The notes beneath the pieces are model-generated. The model worked only from the letters and a program-made list of their open reading frames with translations. It did not search any database and had not been told where the DNA came from. A DNA stretch of 64,000 nucleotides, from contig NZ_VLPL01000007.1 of assembly GCF_007558725.1 (NCBI RefSeq), positions 62,001 through 126,000 on the forward strand, written 5' to 3'. A program made the translations under genes and the position numbers. The first letter of the stretch is position 1; every line of letters starts with the position of its first letter. Below are positions 9,181-19,158 of the stretch, in pieces. The stretch comes from Fluviicola chungangensis (GTDB lineage Bacteria > Bacteroidota > Bacteroidia > Flavobacteriales_D > Crocinitomicaceae).

Positions 9181-9336
9181 GAGCAATCGTTGTTTCCGAT
9201 AAAAATTCGCGGCGGCGGATTAATGCAGTTTAGAATGAAGCACTCCTTGAGATAAAACGGGTTGTGCGGAGTAATAAAAAAGTAACAAGAACAGGCCCTC
9301 TAACATGGTCTGATTAAAAATAAAAGCTAAAGAGAT

Positions 9337-12024
9337 ATGTGGAATAGAATAGCCAATATCATCCTGAGAAATCGTTTTATTATACTGGCGATCATGGCCC
9401 TATTGACCGTTTTATTCGGTTATTATGCGCTTACAAGCCTAAAGATCGATAATAAGTATGGAAACATGCTTCCGAAAGATAGTCCGACTCAAATCACTTA
9501 CTTGAAGTTCAAAAAAATGTTCGGGGAGGACGGATCTGCGCTGATTATTGCAATCCAGGATAAAGATCTCTATACCAAAGAAAAATTCATGCTTTGGAAA
9601 AATCTCGGAGATTCCATTCTTCAGATTGATGGTGTTATTTCCGTTATTTCAGAAGCAAAGCTCTTCAACCTGATCAACGATACGGCAAATAGCCAATTTA
9701 CGATTAAACCTATTTTCTCGGACGTCTCTTTCAAAGAAAAGTCCATCGAGCAGATCAAAAGTGAAATTCGCAGAAACCCAATTTACAATGGCGTCATGTA
9801 TAACGATTCGACCAATGTAAGTTTGATGATGGTTACCCTGGATGAGAATTTCCTGATCGACAAAGAGAAACAAAAGGTTGTGATCGAAATTGAAAACCTC
9901 GCAAAATCCTACGAAAAGCAGTTCAATCAGATCCACTTCGCCGGATTACCGCATATGCGTGTATTAATCGGGAAACGGGTAATGGGTGAAATGTACATTT
10001 TTGTGGTGCTTTCCATGCTGATTTCTTTTGGGATCATGTACTTCTTCTTCCGTTCGATCCGTGTAACACTTATCAGTCTCCTGGTAGTTGCAATTACCGT
10101 GATCTGGGCAATGGGAACGATTGGATTGTTCAATTACAACATTTCCATCATGATGGCCCTCATCCCTCCGTTAATGATCGTTATCGGGATCCCGAATTGT
10201 ATTTACCTTTTCAATAAATACCATTACGAATTCAAACAACACGGGAATAAAATCAAAGCCTTAACGCAGGTAATCCGTAAAACAGGAACAGCCATGTGGT
10301 TAACCAATGTGACCACAGCGATCGGTTTCATGACTTTCCTCTTGACGAATTCCTCCAAGTTCTTCGAATTCGGTGTTATTTCATCGGTGAACATCATGTT
10401 GTGTTACGTGGTCTCTCTTTGCCTGATCCCAATTTTTGCATCCTTTTCCAAGCAACCAAAAACACGTCACCTAAAGCATCTTGATCGCAAAGCGGCAGTG
10501 AAATTCCTTGAGAAACTGGTATACATTACAGCACACAAGCGGAGAGCCGTTTATCTCATTACCATTCTATTGACTGTTGGAACCGGCATCGGGATTTTCT
10601 TTATAAAAGTGACCGGGAATATTACCGGAGACTTGCCGGCACGGGATCCCATCCTCAAAGATATCCAGTTCATGGAAGCGAATTTTGGCGGAGCGGTACC
10701 TTTTGAAGTGCTGATTGACTACAAGGAAAAAGGACGTCTGTTCGGGAAGAATACCATGAAGAGCGTAGAACAAATTCAGGAAATGCTTGCTGAGGACACC
10801 CTGTTTGCCAAAAGTCTTTCCATTGTCGATTTCGTGAAGGTTGTCAACATGGCTTATTACAACAACAATCCTGCACAATACAAAATATTCGCAACCAAGG
10901 ATAAGTTGCGTTTGAACAGTTACCTGAAAAATCTGTCTACAACCACCAATAATTCAACTTTATCCATCAAAGAATTGGTCGATACAACCAATCACATTCT
11001 CCGCATCCGGACTTCCATGAAAGATTTGGGATCCTATGAGGTAGAAGACCAGGTTCATCTGATCGAACACCGCATTGACAGCATTATGAATCCGGATAAA
11101 CCTTTGCTGGAGAAATATTATTCCAAATTTGAAAAGGGTAAGAAGGATTACATCGATTCCATTTTTGATCTGTCGAGTGGAGTTTACAACAACCTGACCG
11201 CTTTGCTGTCAAATGGCGACGACAAAAAACAGTATGCTTTCGATTCCGACCCCGAATTGGTAAGAAATTATTTCGGAAAACCGACATTCAAAAAAACACT
11301 GCGTGAAGCGATCAATAAAGAATATTATGATGTGACATTGACCGGAACATCCGTAGTGGCATCCGAGGGTACCAAATACCTGGTCAGCAACCTGACATCG
11401 AGTATCGTTTTTGCCGTTATTTCGATTGCTGCATTGATGAGTATCCTGTTCTATTCATTCCGGATGGTTATTGTTTCCATGATCCCGAACTTAATTCCGA
11501 TGGCGATTACGGCTGGAATTATGGGAATATTCGGAATTCCGTTGAAACCATCTACCCTATTGATCTTCTCCATTGCTTTGGGGATTACAGTCGATAACAC
11601 CATTCACTTCCTGGCCCATTACCGCCACGAATTAAAAACGAAAAAATGGGATCTCAAAGAATGCATTGCGATCTCCATCCGTGAAACAGGTCTGAGTATT
11701 ATCTATACTTCCGTGATCCTCTTCTTCGGATTCATCGTATTCGTATTCTCCGATTTCGGAGGTACTCAGGCTTTGGGTTACCTATCTGCAATTACTTATT
11801 TTGTGGCCCTTTTCACCAACCTGATCCTGCTGCCTTGTTTGCTTTTAAGTTACGAACGCAGACTGACGACCAAATCGTTTGAAGAACCTTTGTTTGAAAT
11901 TTACGATGAAGATTCTGATGTGAGCTGGGATTTATTGGAAATAGAAACATCAGAAGACTCAGACTCCGAAAAACCGGCTTCTGACAATAAAAAAGACGAC
12001 TCAAACGAAACAAAAGAAGTTTAG
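9337..12024 (+). CDS. RND/MMPL superfamily exporter
   Basis: 895 residues with two repeats of one N-terminal helix, a large periplasmic loop and a bundle of membrane helices, the RND/MMPL layout. Landmarks are IANIILRNRFIIL at the start, the TM bundle near 215-390, a second start near 410, and a second bundle near 690-850 with FSIALGITVDNTIHFLAHYRHE. The last 40 residues are strongly acidic. It is a proton-driven inner-membrane exporter; HpnN-like lipid exporters are the nearest group I can name. It is 3 nt from rfbA, which overlaps the GGPP synthase, so an isoprenoid or envelope lipid substrate is a fair guess only. Confidence 0.88.
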   Translation: MWNRIANIILRNRFIILAIMALLTVLFGYYALTSLKIDNKYGNMLPKDSPTQITYLKFKKMFGEDGSALIIAIQDKDLYTKEKFMLWKNLGDSILQIDGVISVISEAKLFNLINDTANSQFTIKPIFSDVSFKEKSIEQIKSEIRRNPIYNGVMYNDSTNVSLMMVTLDENFLIDKEKQKVVIEIENLAKSYEKQFNQIHFAGLPHMRVLIGKRVMGEMYIFVVLSMLISFGIMYFFFRSIRVTLISLLVVAITVIWAMGTIGLFNYNISIMMALIPPLMIVIGIPNCIYLFNKYHYEFKQHGNKIKALTQVIRKTGTAMWLTNVTTAIGFMTFLLTNSSKFFEFGVISSVNIMLCYVVSLCLIPIFASFSKQPKTRHLKHLDRKAAVKFLEKLVYITAHKRRAVYLITILLTVGTGIGIFFIKVTGNITGDLPARDPILKDIQFMEANFGGAVPFEVLIDYKEKGRLFGKNTMKSVEQIQEMLAEDTLFAKSLSIVDFVKVVNMAYYNNNPAQYKIFATKDKLRLNSYLKNLSTTTNNSTLSIKELVDTTNHILRIRTSMKDLGSYEVEDQVHLIEHRIDSIMNPDKPLLEKYYSKFEKGKKDYIDSIFDLSSGVYNNLTALLSNGDDKKQYAFDSDPELVRNYFGKPTFKKTLREAINKEYYDVTLTGTSVVASEGTKYLVSNLTSSIVFAVISIAALMSILFYSFRMVIVSMIPNLIPMAITAGIMGIFGIPLKPSTLLIFSIALGITVDNTIHFLAHYRHELKTKKWDLKECIAISIRETGLSIIYTSVILFFGFIVFVFSDFGGTQALGYLSAITYFVALFTNLILLPCLLLSYERRLTTKSFEEPLFEIYDEDSDVSWDLLEIETSEDSDSEKPASDNKKDDSNETKEV

Positions 12025-12027
12025 GTA

Positions 12028-12891
12028 ATGAAAGGAATCATTCTTGCGGGAGGCTCAGGAACACGGCTTCATCCATTGACATTAGCAATCAGTAAGCAGC
12101 TAATGCCTATCTACGACAAACCCATGATTTACTATCCTTTGTCGATTCTGATGACAGCGGGAATTCGTGAAATCCTGATTATTTCCACACCACACGATCT
12201 TCCACAGTTTAAAAAATTACTGGGTGACGGAAGCCAGCTCGGCTGCTCTTTCTCCTATGCCGAACAAGCAGAACCGAACGGACTGGCTCAGGCCTTTGTC
12301 ATCGGTGAGTCATTTATCGGAAACGATTCCGTCGCTTTAATCCTGGGTGACAATATTTTCTACGGAGTAGGAATGGATGAATTGCTGAAGGAAAATGCGA
12401 ATCCGAACGGAGGTGTCGTGTACGCCTATCATGTAAGCGATCCCGAACGTTATGGCGTTGTGGAATTTGATGAGGTAATGAATGTGCTTTCCATTGAAGA
12501 AAAACCGGCAAAGCCGAAATCAAACTACGCCGTTCCGGGCTTGTACTTCTACGACAATGATGTCATTGAAATTGCAAAGAACTTAAAACCATCTGCCCGC
12601 GGAGAATATGAAATTACCGATGTAAATGCCGAATACCTGAAACGTGGAAAATTGAAAGTCGCCGTTTTGAGCAGAGGAACTGCCTGGCTGGATACCGGTA
12701 CCTTCCCTTCTCTAATGCAAGCAGGACAATTTGTCCAGGTCATTGAAGAGCGACAAGGTTTGAAAGTAGGATGCATTGAAGAAATTGCCTACAGAAACGG
12801 ATTCATCTCCGCCAATCAATTAAAGGAAATTGCTCAACCTCTTGTAAAAAGCGGTTACGGTTCTTATTTGTTGCAGTTACTGAAAAAATAA
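12028..12891 (+). CDS. rfbA: Glucose-1-phosphate thymidylyltransferase
   Basis: 287 residues, standard RmlA length. The N-terminal nucleotidyltransferase signature [11 protein letters not shown] is followed by [18 protein letters not shown], then LGDNIFYG and the [20 protein letters not shown] block. It converts glucose-1-phosphate and dTTP to dTDP-glucose, the first step of dTDP-rhamnose synthesis. The other rml genes are not in this window. The stop overlaps the start of the next gene by 1 nt (TAATG), so it is co-translated with the GGPP synthase, although the pathways differ. Confidence 0.96.
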   Translation: MKGIILAGGSGTRLHPLTLAISKQLMPIYDKPMIYYPLSILMTAGIREILIISTPHDLPQFKKLLGDGSQLGCSFSYAEQAEPNGLAQAFVIGESFIGNDSVALILGDNIFYGVGMDELLKENANPNGGVVYAYHVSDPERYGVVEFDEVMNVLSIEEKPAKPKSNYAVPGLYFYDNDVIEIAKNLKPSARGEYEITDVNAEYLKRGKLKVAVLSRGTAWLDTGTFPSLMQAGQFVQVIEERQGLKVGCIEEIAYRNGFISANQLKEIAQPLVKSGYGSYLLQLLKK

Positions 12892-13859
12892 TGAATGGCC
12901 TTGCCCCATACGCGGCTTACGTAAAAAATCAAATCTCAAGCCTGGAACTTGCCGACGGACCAAAAAGTTTATTTGATCCGCCACGCTATTTCCTTTCCTT
13001 GGGAGGAAAACGCATGCGGCCGATCCTGACATTGATGAGCGGTGAAATTTTCAATGTTCCGAAGGAAGAAAGTATTCATGCAGCTTTGTGTGTTGAGCTA
13101 TTTCACAATTTTTCACTGATCCACGACGACATTATGGACGGAGCTCCGGTTCGCAGGGGAAAAGCAACCGTACACACCAAATGGAGCCCTGAAGTTGCTA
13201 TTCTTTCAGGTGATGTGCTCTTTGTGGAAGCTTACCGGCAGCTGATCCGTTATTCCGATAACCGGCTTCCGCTTTTATTGAAACGATTCAACGAAACGGC
13301 AATCGAAGTTTGCCAGGGACAGCAGATGGATATGGATTTCGAAAAACTGGACACAGTTTCAGAAGCGGAATACATTGAAATGATCCGTTTAAAGACTTCC
13401 GTTCTGCTGGGATGTGCGTTGGAGCTAGGCGCAATCTTAGGAAATCAGGACGAAGCTATCCGAAAACATTTGTATGAATTCGGAGTTTCATTGGGAATCG
13501 CTTTTCAGATTCAGGACGATATCCTCGATTTGTATGGAGATCCGGAATTATTCGGTAAACAAGTCGGCGGAGACATCCTTTCCAATAAAAAAACCTTGCT
13601 TTTCCTGAAGGCAAAAGAACTATCCGAACTCCATTCGGACGAGCGGTTCCTGGTTTTGACCCAAATGGGAGCAACCGCCGACAAAATTGAGCAGGCTAAA
13701 AAACTGTTTGAAGAAACCGGTGCAAAAAAGGCAACACTCGACACGATGGATGGGTACTACTTCCGGGCGATGCAGAACCTGGAAAAACTGGAAGAAAAAG
13801 GACTGCATGTTGAAGCGCTTCGGGAACTGGCTAATTTTCTGATCACCCGCGTTCTCTGA
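12891..13859 (+). CDS. Polyprenyl (probably geranylgeranyl) diphosphate synthase
   Basis: 322 residues. The first aspartate-rich motif is DDIMD at 79-83 and the second is DDILD at 209-213, so this is an active-type trans-prenyltransferase. Phe74 lies five residues before the first motif, the position that caps chain length in type I GGPP synthases, which fits a C20 product. It would feed CrtB at 49830 and is 2 nt from the convergent carotenoid operon. It could also serve quinone or other prenyl lipids. The crtE label is plausible but not provable from sequence alone. Confidence 0.88.
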   Translation: MNGLAPYAAYVKNQISSLELADGPKSLFDPPRYFLSLGGKRMRPILTLMSGEIFNVPKEESIHAALCVELFHNFSLIHDDIMDGAPVRRGKATVHTKWSPEVAILSGDVLFVEAYRQLIRYSDNRLPLLLKRFNETAIEVCQGQQMDMDFEKLDTVSEAEYIEMIRLKTSVLLGCALELGAILGNQDEAIRKHLYEFGVSLGIAFQIQDDILDLYGDPELFGKQVGGDILSNKKTLLFLKAKELSELHSDERFLVLTQMGATADKIEQAKKLFEETGAKKATLDTMDGYYFRAMQNLEKLEEKGLHVEALRELANFLITRVL

Positions 13860-13861
13860 TC

Positions 13862-14566
13862 TCACAATTTTTCAATCAGTTTTTTCACACGATACTGTTT
13901 CAACACTTCATGGATCAAAACGATCGGAAGCAGCATGCTTAAGTTGTAGTAAATATCCTCCAAAGGAATGGTTCCGATGCGAATTCCTACGATGTGATTT
14001 TCTGAATACCAAACAATGGGTTCATCCGTAAAGAAACCGGTCAAAATTCCATTTACAATCAAAAAAGGGACCAGGCAGACCAGGAATGTCAGCGCAAAAT
14101 AATTAAACCACTTTGCTTTCGCACGGAAGTGAATCCCAATGATCAATAAGCTCGAAAGCGAACATGCAGTTAATGTATACCAATTCCGGATATAGAAAAT
14201 AGTCAGAAGCAAACCAGAAAGGACCATAGCGAAGGCAAAAGCCCTGCCTAAGAGATCCAGTTTCAAATCCGGAAAATAACCCCGAATGACCTCATAAACA
14301 AACATACAGGCATATGGGACGACCAAAAAAAACAGAACTTCTTCTATTGGTAAACGAAATAGGTAAATTCCCCGGATATATTTCGGGTTGAACCCCCAGA
14401 TTTTGTGCTCGGTGAAATAATTGTCCCACAGCAAAAAAAACATTCCTACCAGAAATATGGCAGAAAAAATGGTCTTCCAATGGGTATAAAAATGGATTTT
14501 CTTATCGAAACTCAATAAAAACGGAAACACGATCGTCCCTGAAATGATCCAAAAATATAGACTCAT
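13862..14566 (-). CDS. Lycopene cyclase, fused CrtYc-CrtYd type
   Basis: 234 residues with about seven hydrophobic segments. Two internally similar halves each carry the heterodimeric-cyclase signature: RLPIEEVLFFLVVP in the first and IGTIPLEDIYYN in the second. Actinobacterial CrtYc and CrtYd are separate proteins; here both are in one chain, as in archaeal and other fused forms. It cyclises the psi ends of lycopene to beta rings in the membrane. Its ATG overlaps the crtZ stop by 4 nt. The operon runs from cruF through crtZ to this gene. Whether it acts on one or both ends decides gamma- versus beta-carotene and cannot be read here. Confidence 0.9.
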   Translation of the reverse strand: MSLYFWIISGTIVFPFLLSFDKKIHFYTHWKTIFSAIFLVGMFFLLWDNYFTEHKIWGFNPKYIRGIYLFRLPIEEVLFFLVVPYACMFVYEVIRGYFPDLKLDLLGRAFAFAMVLSGLLLTIFYIRNWYTLTACSLSSLLIIGIHFRAKAKWFNYFALTFLVCLVPFLIVNGILTGFFTDEPIVWYSENHIVGIRIGTIPLEDIYYNLSMLLPIVLIHEVLKQYRVKKLIEKL

Positions 14567-15048
14567 TTACCCGTCTTATTTTGTTGGTAGCTCTTTCTTG
14601 CTTCCATGTAATATTTAAACGGGACAATCAACAGACCGAAACATTCTCCGTCTTCCTTATTCAAATGCTTGTGGTGCATTTTGTGTGCTCGCCTGATCGC
14701 TAAGAAATAAGGCGTATTGATTTCACGGATCCATTTGAAACGGCGGTGAATAAATACGTCGTGAATTAAAAAATAAGTAAATCCGTAAGCCATGATCCCA
14801 AATCCCATCCAGACAAAAGCGTATTGCTTGTACATTAGTCCCAGCATAATTCCAAGCCAGCTTGGAACTGCAAAAATGAGGAAAAAGACATCATTCCGCT
14901 CAAAAAAACCGGGTTCACCCTGGTGATGGTCCTTGTGGAAATACCACATAAAACCATGCATCGCGAATTTATGCGCAGACCACGCAGCAAATTCAGTCAG
15001 GAAAAATGTCACTATAAAAATCAATATGCCGACCCAAGTTGGAATCAT
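14563..15048 (-). CDS. crtZ: Beta-carotene 3-hydroxylase, CrtZ-like
   Basis: 161 residues of the fatty-acid-hydroxylase/sterol-desaturase superfamily. Histidine clusters that bind the di-iron centre are all present: HKFAMHG, HKDHH, HDVFIHRR and HKMHHKH. Four hydrophobic segments place it in the membrane. It adds 3-hydroxyl groups to beta-ionone rings (beta-carotene to zeaxanthin, or gamma-carotene derivatives). It overlaps cruF by 4 nt upstream and crtYcd by 4 nt downstream. Confidence 0.93.
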   Translation of the reverse strand: MIPTWVGILIFIVTFFLTEFAAWSAHKFAMHGFMWYFHKDHHQGEPGFFERNDVFFLIFAVPSWLGIMLGLMYKQYAFVWMGFGIMAYGFTYFLIHDVFIHRRFKWIREINTPYFLAIRRAHKMHHKHLNKEDGECFGLLIVPFKYYMEARKSYQQNKTGK

Positions 15049-15671
15049 CTGTTTAAAATTGCAAAAAATATTACTAAGATCACAAATAATCCAACAGTAA
15101 CTTTATTTGTTTCTACTGTTTTCCGGTTCAATACCCAAAAAGCAAAGACCGATGAGAAGCTCATCCAGCAAACATAGTTATACAAAGGTATTTCATTAGT
15201 TTCCCAAAACCAAAACCCGGAACGGATTGCAACCGGTTCGAGAATCCAATCCAGCCCTGTCATCAATGCTCCGGCAATCAATGCTTTCAATACCAATGGC
15301 AATTTCCATTTGTAGACAATTGCAGTGGAGGTAAAAGTCAGCAAGACCCAATTTAAGGCAATGGTCAACGGAATTCCATCCCATTGATACCCCAACACAC
15401 TGCCGTAGTGATAATGGCCAAAAAGCACCGACGTGTGAACACCGATCCATTCCAGGGAATAACCTACCGCTGCAATCAGGAGTATGTCCACGTGTTTTTT
15501 CAATGAATAATCTTTGAATGACAGGTAAAGACATCCGAATGAAAGCAACAAATTGAACGGGGTTAAATTCAAAAAGTAGGTTCGGTAATCGGTGTGTAAT
15601 CCGATCAGTCCGACGGAATAAAAAATAATCAATACGATTAACAGCAGGTTCTGCTTTTTTAAAGGACTCAT
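15045..15671 (-). CDS. cruF: Carotenoid biosynthesis protein, CruF-like 1',2'-hydratase
   Basis: 208 residues, six or so membrane helices, matching the DUF422/CruF family. The signature block GLDWILEPVAIRSGFW followed by WMSF is clear. CruF adds water to the 1',2' double bond of an acyclic carotenoid end, a step to saproxanthin and myxol in marine flavobacteria. With CrtZ and CrtYcd this predicts a monocyclic hydroxylated pigment. The 3',4'-desaturase CrtD is not in this window. The start is only 3 nt after the stop of the PP2C gene, so both may share a promoter upstream of 17876. Confidence 0.87.
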   Translation of the reverse strand: MSPLKKQNLLLIVLIIFYSVGLIGLHTDYRTYFLNLTPFNLLLSFGCLYLSFKDYSLKKHVDILLIAAVGYSLEWIGVHTSVLFGHYHYGSVLGYQWDGIPLTIALNWVLLTFTSTAIVYKWKLPLVLKALIAGALMTGLDWILEPVAIRSGFWFWETNEIPLYNYVCWMSFSSVFAFWVLNRKTVETNKVTVGLFVILVIFFAILNR

Positions 15672-15674
15672 TCG

Positions 15675-17876
15675 CTACGTTAATTTAACTCCGAACAAAC
15701 ATACATCATCAACCTGCGCCAGATCTCCTTTCCATGTATGGAAGTGTTCTTTCAACAGGTCGTTTTGTTCGGTTATTTTTTCAGTGGAAATACGCAGCAG
15801 GTATGCATGCAGATTGGTCAGCTTCAGTTTTTTTCCCTTCTCTCCCCCAAACTGGTCGGCATATCCGTCGGTATAGGCGAATAGTTCATCTCCTGCTTGC
15901 AGGTCAATCGTGTAAGTCTGGAATTCGGTCATCAGGTCACTTTTTCCAACAGGCATTTTATCTGCCGGAAACTTGATCAATTCACCAGCGCGTACCACAA
16001 CCGGGTTGTTGTATGCAGCGGCATAAGCCAATTTCCGGGTTGTTTCATCAAAACAAAATAAAACTCCGTCCATCCCATCCCTTGCTCCGTCATGTGAGAT
16101 TGATTCGACCAACCGTTTTCGAACATGATCAAAGATTTTTCCCGGCTCCATTATTCCCAGCTGATTGATCGCTTCACTCAAAAAAGTAATATTCAATGCA
16201 CTCATAAACGCTCCTGGAACTCCATGCCCGGTACTGTCACAAATAGCCAGGTAAAACTTCCCGCCCCGCTTGGTTGCCCAATAAAAATCTCCCGAAACAA
16301 TGTCTTTCGGCTGAAAGAAAATAAACGACTCGGGAAGTGCTCCCTTCAGTAATTTTTGCTGAACCAGCAGCGATTCCTGGATGCGTTTGGCATAGTGAAT
16401 GGAATCCAGAATTTCAGTCTGCTTCTCCTCGATAAGTGATTTTTGATCTTCAATTTCTTCATTTTTCCTGTTCAGCAATGCATTCGCCTTTTTCTTTTGC
16501 TGATTGGATTTAAAACTGATTCCAAGAGAGATCACGATCAATCCTCCGATCAGGAACAATCCCAGAATGAGGTTGCTTTTCCGGTTGTTTTCAGCTCTGA
16601 TCAATTGGTTGGTTTGTTTGAACAGTGCCAGGTCCTGTTCCTTCCGCTCCAGTTCGTTCAAAGAGTTTAGTGTCGCAATTTGATTGGTAACTGCTTCCAG
16701 ATCTGTTTTTTCCTGCAGTGAATTCGCTTTCTCGAAATACTCCAGCGCCAGTTGATAATTACCGGCTTTTTTCCAAATCTCAGACAGGGTATTGTATGTC
16801 CGGACCAGTGCATTGGCATCTTCTGTATCCTTAAAGGCATCCAATGCGGTCTCTGCATGCTGAATCGCCAGTTTGGACTGTCCCATTTGCTGATAAATGA
16901 TTGCCTTGGTTAATTGTATTTCGGCATAATCGAGCAAATCAGCTTCCTGGTTCGACAATTTCTCAGCCATTTCGGCCATTTTAAGAGCTTCCGGGTATTT
17001 TTTTATATCCAAGAGGTAATTTGCCTGTGATCTGTAATAGGTGAACCAAACTCCATCCTCGTTGAGACGCTGAGCCACTTTTTTCAATTCAGCCAGCATT
17101 TGCTTTGCCTTGACGAATTGTTTTGTTTGGCGATAATCCAGACTCAAATTGTACAAAATGGTTTCCAATAACCGATAATCTCCCGATTTCTCCACTTCTT
17201 TTTTTGCAATCAAAAAATACCGGATCGATTGGGCATTCATTTGCCGGTCATGATAAACTGTTCCCAAATTGAGATAAATAGATGCTTCTTCTCCTTTGAT
17301 CCGTTTACTTAATTTCAGACCGTCCTCAAACTCAGCAATTGCCTGATCATACAATCCGATCGCTTTGTAGGTGACTCCAAGATTTGTACACAGAACCAAT
17401 GTTCGTTCATCATCTTTCAATTTTTGGGCCTGCTCTTTGGCTTTTTGGTAATTTTTTAAAGCCAGGGCAAAATTTCGCTGTTCATAATAAACAGAACCCA
17501 GGTTGGAATATCCTCCGATGAGTTTTTCTTCCTGGTGGTATTTCTTTCTTAAGCGAATAAGTTCCTCATAGATGCTGATTGCCTCAGCATATCTTGAATT
17601 CAGTCGGTAATAGATTCCCAGCGTATTTTTGGCATCCATGATTCCGTTCGGATAATTTTTCTTCCGTGCTAAAACCATTGCTTTTTGAAGGTAGAAATAG
17701 GTGGAATCCAGCGAATAATCGAGGTAGGTCCAGGCAATTTCGTTGTACTGGAATACGCGCATGGTATCGGAAGAAACAGGTTTTTGAAGTGCATTCTTTA
17801 AACTGTCCAGGTATTCCGTTTGACCGAAAGACAGTGAACAGGTAAATAGCGTTATTCCTAAAATCCAATTTCGCAT
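15675..17876 (-). CDS. TPR-repeat membrane protein with SpoIIE/PP2C phosphatase domain
   Basis: 733 residues from ATG 17876. I chose this over the ATG at 17909 because it gives a clean signal peptide (MRNWILG...SFGQ). Order: periplasmic TPR array of about 8-9 units (roughly 35-400), one membrane helix near 445-465, a coiled coil with QQKKKANALLNRKNEEIEDQ, then a PP2C/SpoIIE domain in the last 200 residues with KDIVSGDFYW, DSTGHGVPGAFMS and a DELFAYTDGYAD end. The architecture suggests that outside protein-protein sensing controls a cytosolic serine phosphatase, as in partner-switching systems. No anti-sigma or antagonist gene is adjacent; instead the carotenoid operon follows 3 nt later. Confidence 0.88.
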   Translation of the reverse strand: MRNWILGITLFTCSLSFGQTEYLDSLKNALQKPVSSDTMRVFQYNEIAWTYLDYSLDSTYFYLQKAMVLARKKNYPNGIMDAKNTLGIYYRLNSRYAEAISIYEELIRLRKKYHQEEKLIGGYSNLGSVYYEQRNFALALKNYQKAKEQAQKLKDDERTLVLCTNLGVTYKAIGLYDQAIAEFEDGLKLSKRIKGEEASIYLNLGTVYHDRQMNAQSIRYFLIAKKEVEKSGDYRLLETILYNLSLDYRQTKQFVKAKQMLAELKKVAQRLNEDGVWFTYYRSQANYLLDIKKYPEALKMAEMAEKLSNQEADLLDYAEIQLTKAIIYQQMGQSKLAIQHAETALDAFKDTEDANALVRTYNTLSEIWKKAGNYQLALEYFEKANSLQEKTDLEAVTNQIATLNSLNELERKEQDLALFKQTNQLIRAENNRKSNLILGLFLIGGLIVISLGISFKSNQQKKKANALLNRKNEEIEDQKSLIEEKQTEILDSIHYAKRIQESLLVQQKLLKGALPESFIFFQPKDIVSGDFYWATKRGGKFYLAICDSTGHGVPGAFMSALNITFLSEAINQLGIMEPGKIFDHVRKRLVESISHDGARDGMDGVLFCFDETTRKLAYAAAYNNPVVVRAGELIKFPADKMPVGKSDLMTEFQTYTIDLQAGDELFAYTDGYADQFGGEKGKKLKLTNLHAYLLRISTEKITEQNDLLKEHFHTWKGDLAQVDDVCLFGVKLT

Positions 17877-17973
17877 ACCCGAAGATACTGAAAATTCAAA
17901 ATGATGCATGTAAAATTCAAAAACAGGCTACTCAGGAATAATTTAGTGTGCTATTCTTAAAAGACCTTTTGCA

Positions 17974-19155
17974 TTAATACAAGAAATTATTGAACGGATA
18001 CCGGATCGCGAAAATGCGTTTGATCTCGGAGTACATCGTTTCTTTCAACTCTTCCACATTTTCTTTGTCGGTTGCAGAAATAAACACACATTTCGTCGCC
18101 GGTAAGCGATTCATCCAGGTTTTTTTCAATTCTTCCAGGGTCATGTTTGCACCGTGTTCGTTCTCCGGGTTATACTGGTATGCATCGATCTTATTGAAGA
18201 CCAGGATCATCGGTTTGTCTTTGTTGTCCAGTTCGGCCAGTGTTTCATTCACAATATGCAACTGATCTTCGAAATTGGGATGAGAAATATCCACGACATG
18301 AATCAGTAAGTCTGCTTCGCGGACCTCATCCAAAGTAGATTTAAACGATTCCACCAGTTGATGAGGTAATTTACGAATGAATCCGACGGTATCCGTAAGT
18401 AAAAAAGGCAGGTTTTCGATCACTACTTTCCGGACAGTGGTATCCAGGGTTGCAAACAACTTATTTTCGGCAAACACCTCTGATTTACTCAACAAGTTCA
18501 TCAGGGTACTTTTGCCTACGTTGGTATAACCAACCAAAGCAACACGCACCAATTGTCCGCGATTACTTCGCTGAACACTCATTTGCTTGTCGATCTCTTT
18601 TAATTTTTCTTTCAAGAGCGCTATACGCGTTTGAATAATCCGTCGGTCGGTTTCGATCTGGGACTCCCCCGGACCACGCAACCCGATCCCTCCTTTCTGA
18701 CGTTCAAGGTGAGTCCACAGGCGTTTCAGTCGCGGAAGCATGTATTGCATCTGGGCCAGTTCAACCTGCGTTTTCGCATGGGAAGTTCGTGCCCTGGAAG
18801 CAAAAATATCCAGAATCAGGATATTCCGGTCCAGGATCTTACATTCGAGTTCCTTCTCAATATTCCGCAGTTGGGAAGGAGAAAGCTCGTCATCAAAAAT
18901 AACCAGCTCAATTCCATTTTCTTGGATGTATGCTTTGATCTCCTCCAGTTTCCCCGTTCCCACAAAAGTACGCGGGTTTGCCATCGGAAGTTTTTGCGTG
19001 AATCGTTTGACAGCAGTTGCTCCGGCAGTTTCTGCAAGAAATTCCAATTCGTCGAGGTACTCTTGAGCCTGTTCATCCGTCACCGCAGAGGTAATAATTC
19101 CAACAAGAACGCAAGTTTCTTCAACTGCATCGACTAAAACGTGACCTTCACTCAT
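17974..19155 (-). CDS. hflX: GTPase HflX
   Basis: 393 residues. The N-terminal HflX domain contains NPRTFVGTGKLEEI and DDELSPSQLRNIE; the GLRGPGESQIETDRR linker follows; then the G domain with GYTNVGKST (G1), DTVGFI (G3) and NKID (G4). HflX is a ribosome-associated GTPase that splits stalled or stressed 70S ribosomes. It is the last gene of a three-gene minus-strand run, 3 nt after the cytochrome c lipoprotein stop. A short tail IRYPFNNFLY ends the protein. Confidence 0.96.
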   Translation of the reverse strand: MSEGHVLVDAVEETCVLVGIITSAVTDEQAQEYLDELEFLAETAGATAVKRFTQKLPMANPRTFVGTGKLEEIKAYIQENGIELVIFDDELSPSQLRNIEKELECKILDRNILILDIFASRARTSHAKTQVELAQMQYMLPRLKRLWTHLERQKGGIGLRGPGESQIETDRRIIQTRIALLKEKLKEIDKQMSVQRSNRGQLVRVALVGYTNVGKSTLMNLLSKSEVFAENKLFATLDTTVRKVVIENLPFLLTDTVGFIRKLPHQLVESFKSTLDEVREADLLIHVVDISHPNFEDQLHIVNETLAELDNKDKPMILVFNKIDAYQYNPENEHGANMTLEELKKTWMNRLPATKCVFISATDKENVEELKETMYSEIKRIFAIRYPFNNFLY

Positions 19156-19158
19156 TTC

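Noticed and set aside
9181-9336. Small gene or RNA between the S9 peptidase and RND genes
   Set aside because: No sustained reading frame, tRNA-like fold or terminator could be supported in these 156 nt.
15196-15534. A 112-codon open frame overlapping cruF on the same strand
   Set aside because: It is a different frame within cruF, whose family blocks and coupling to neighbours are clear.
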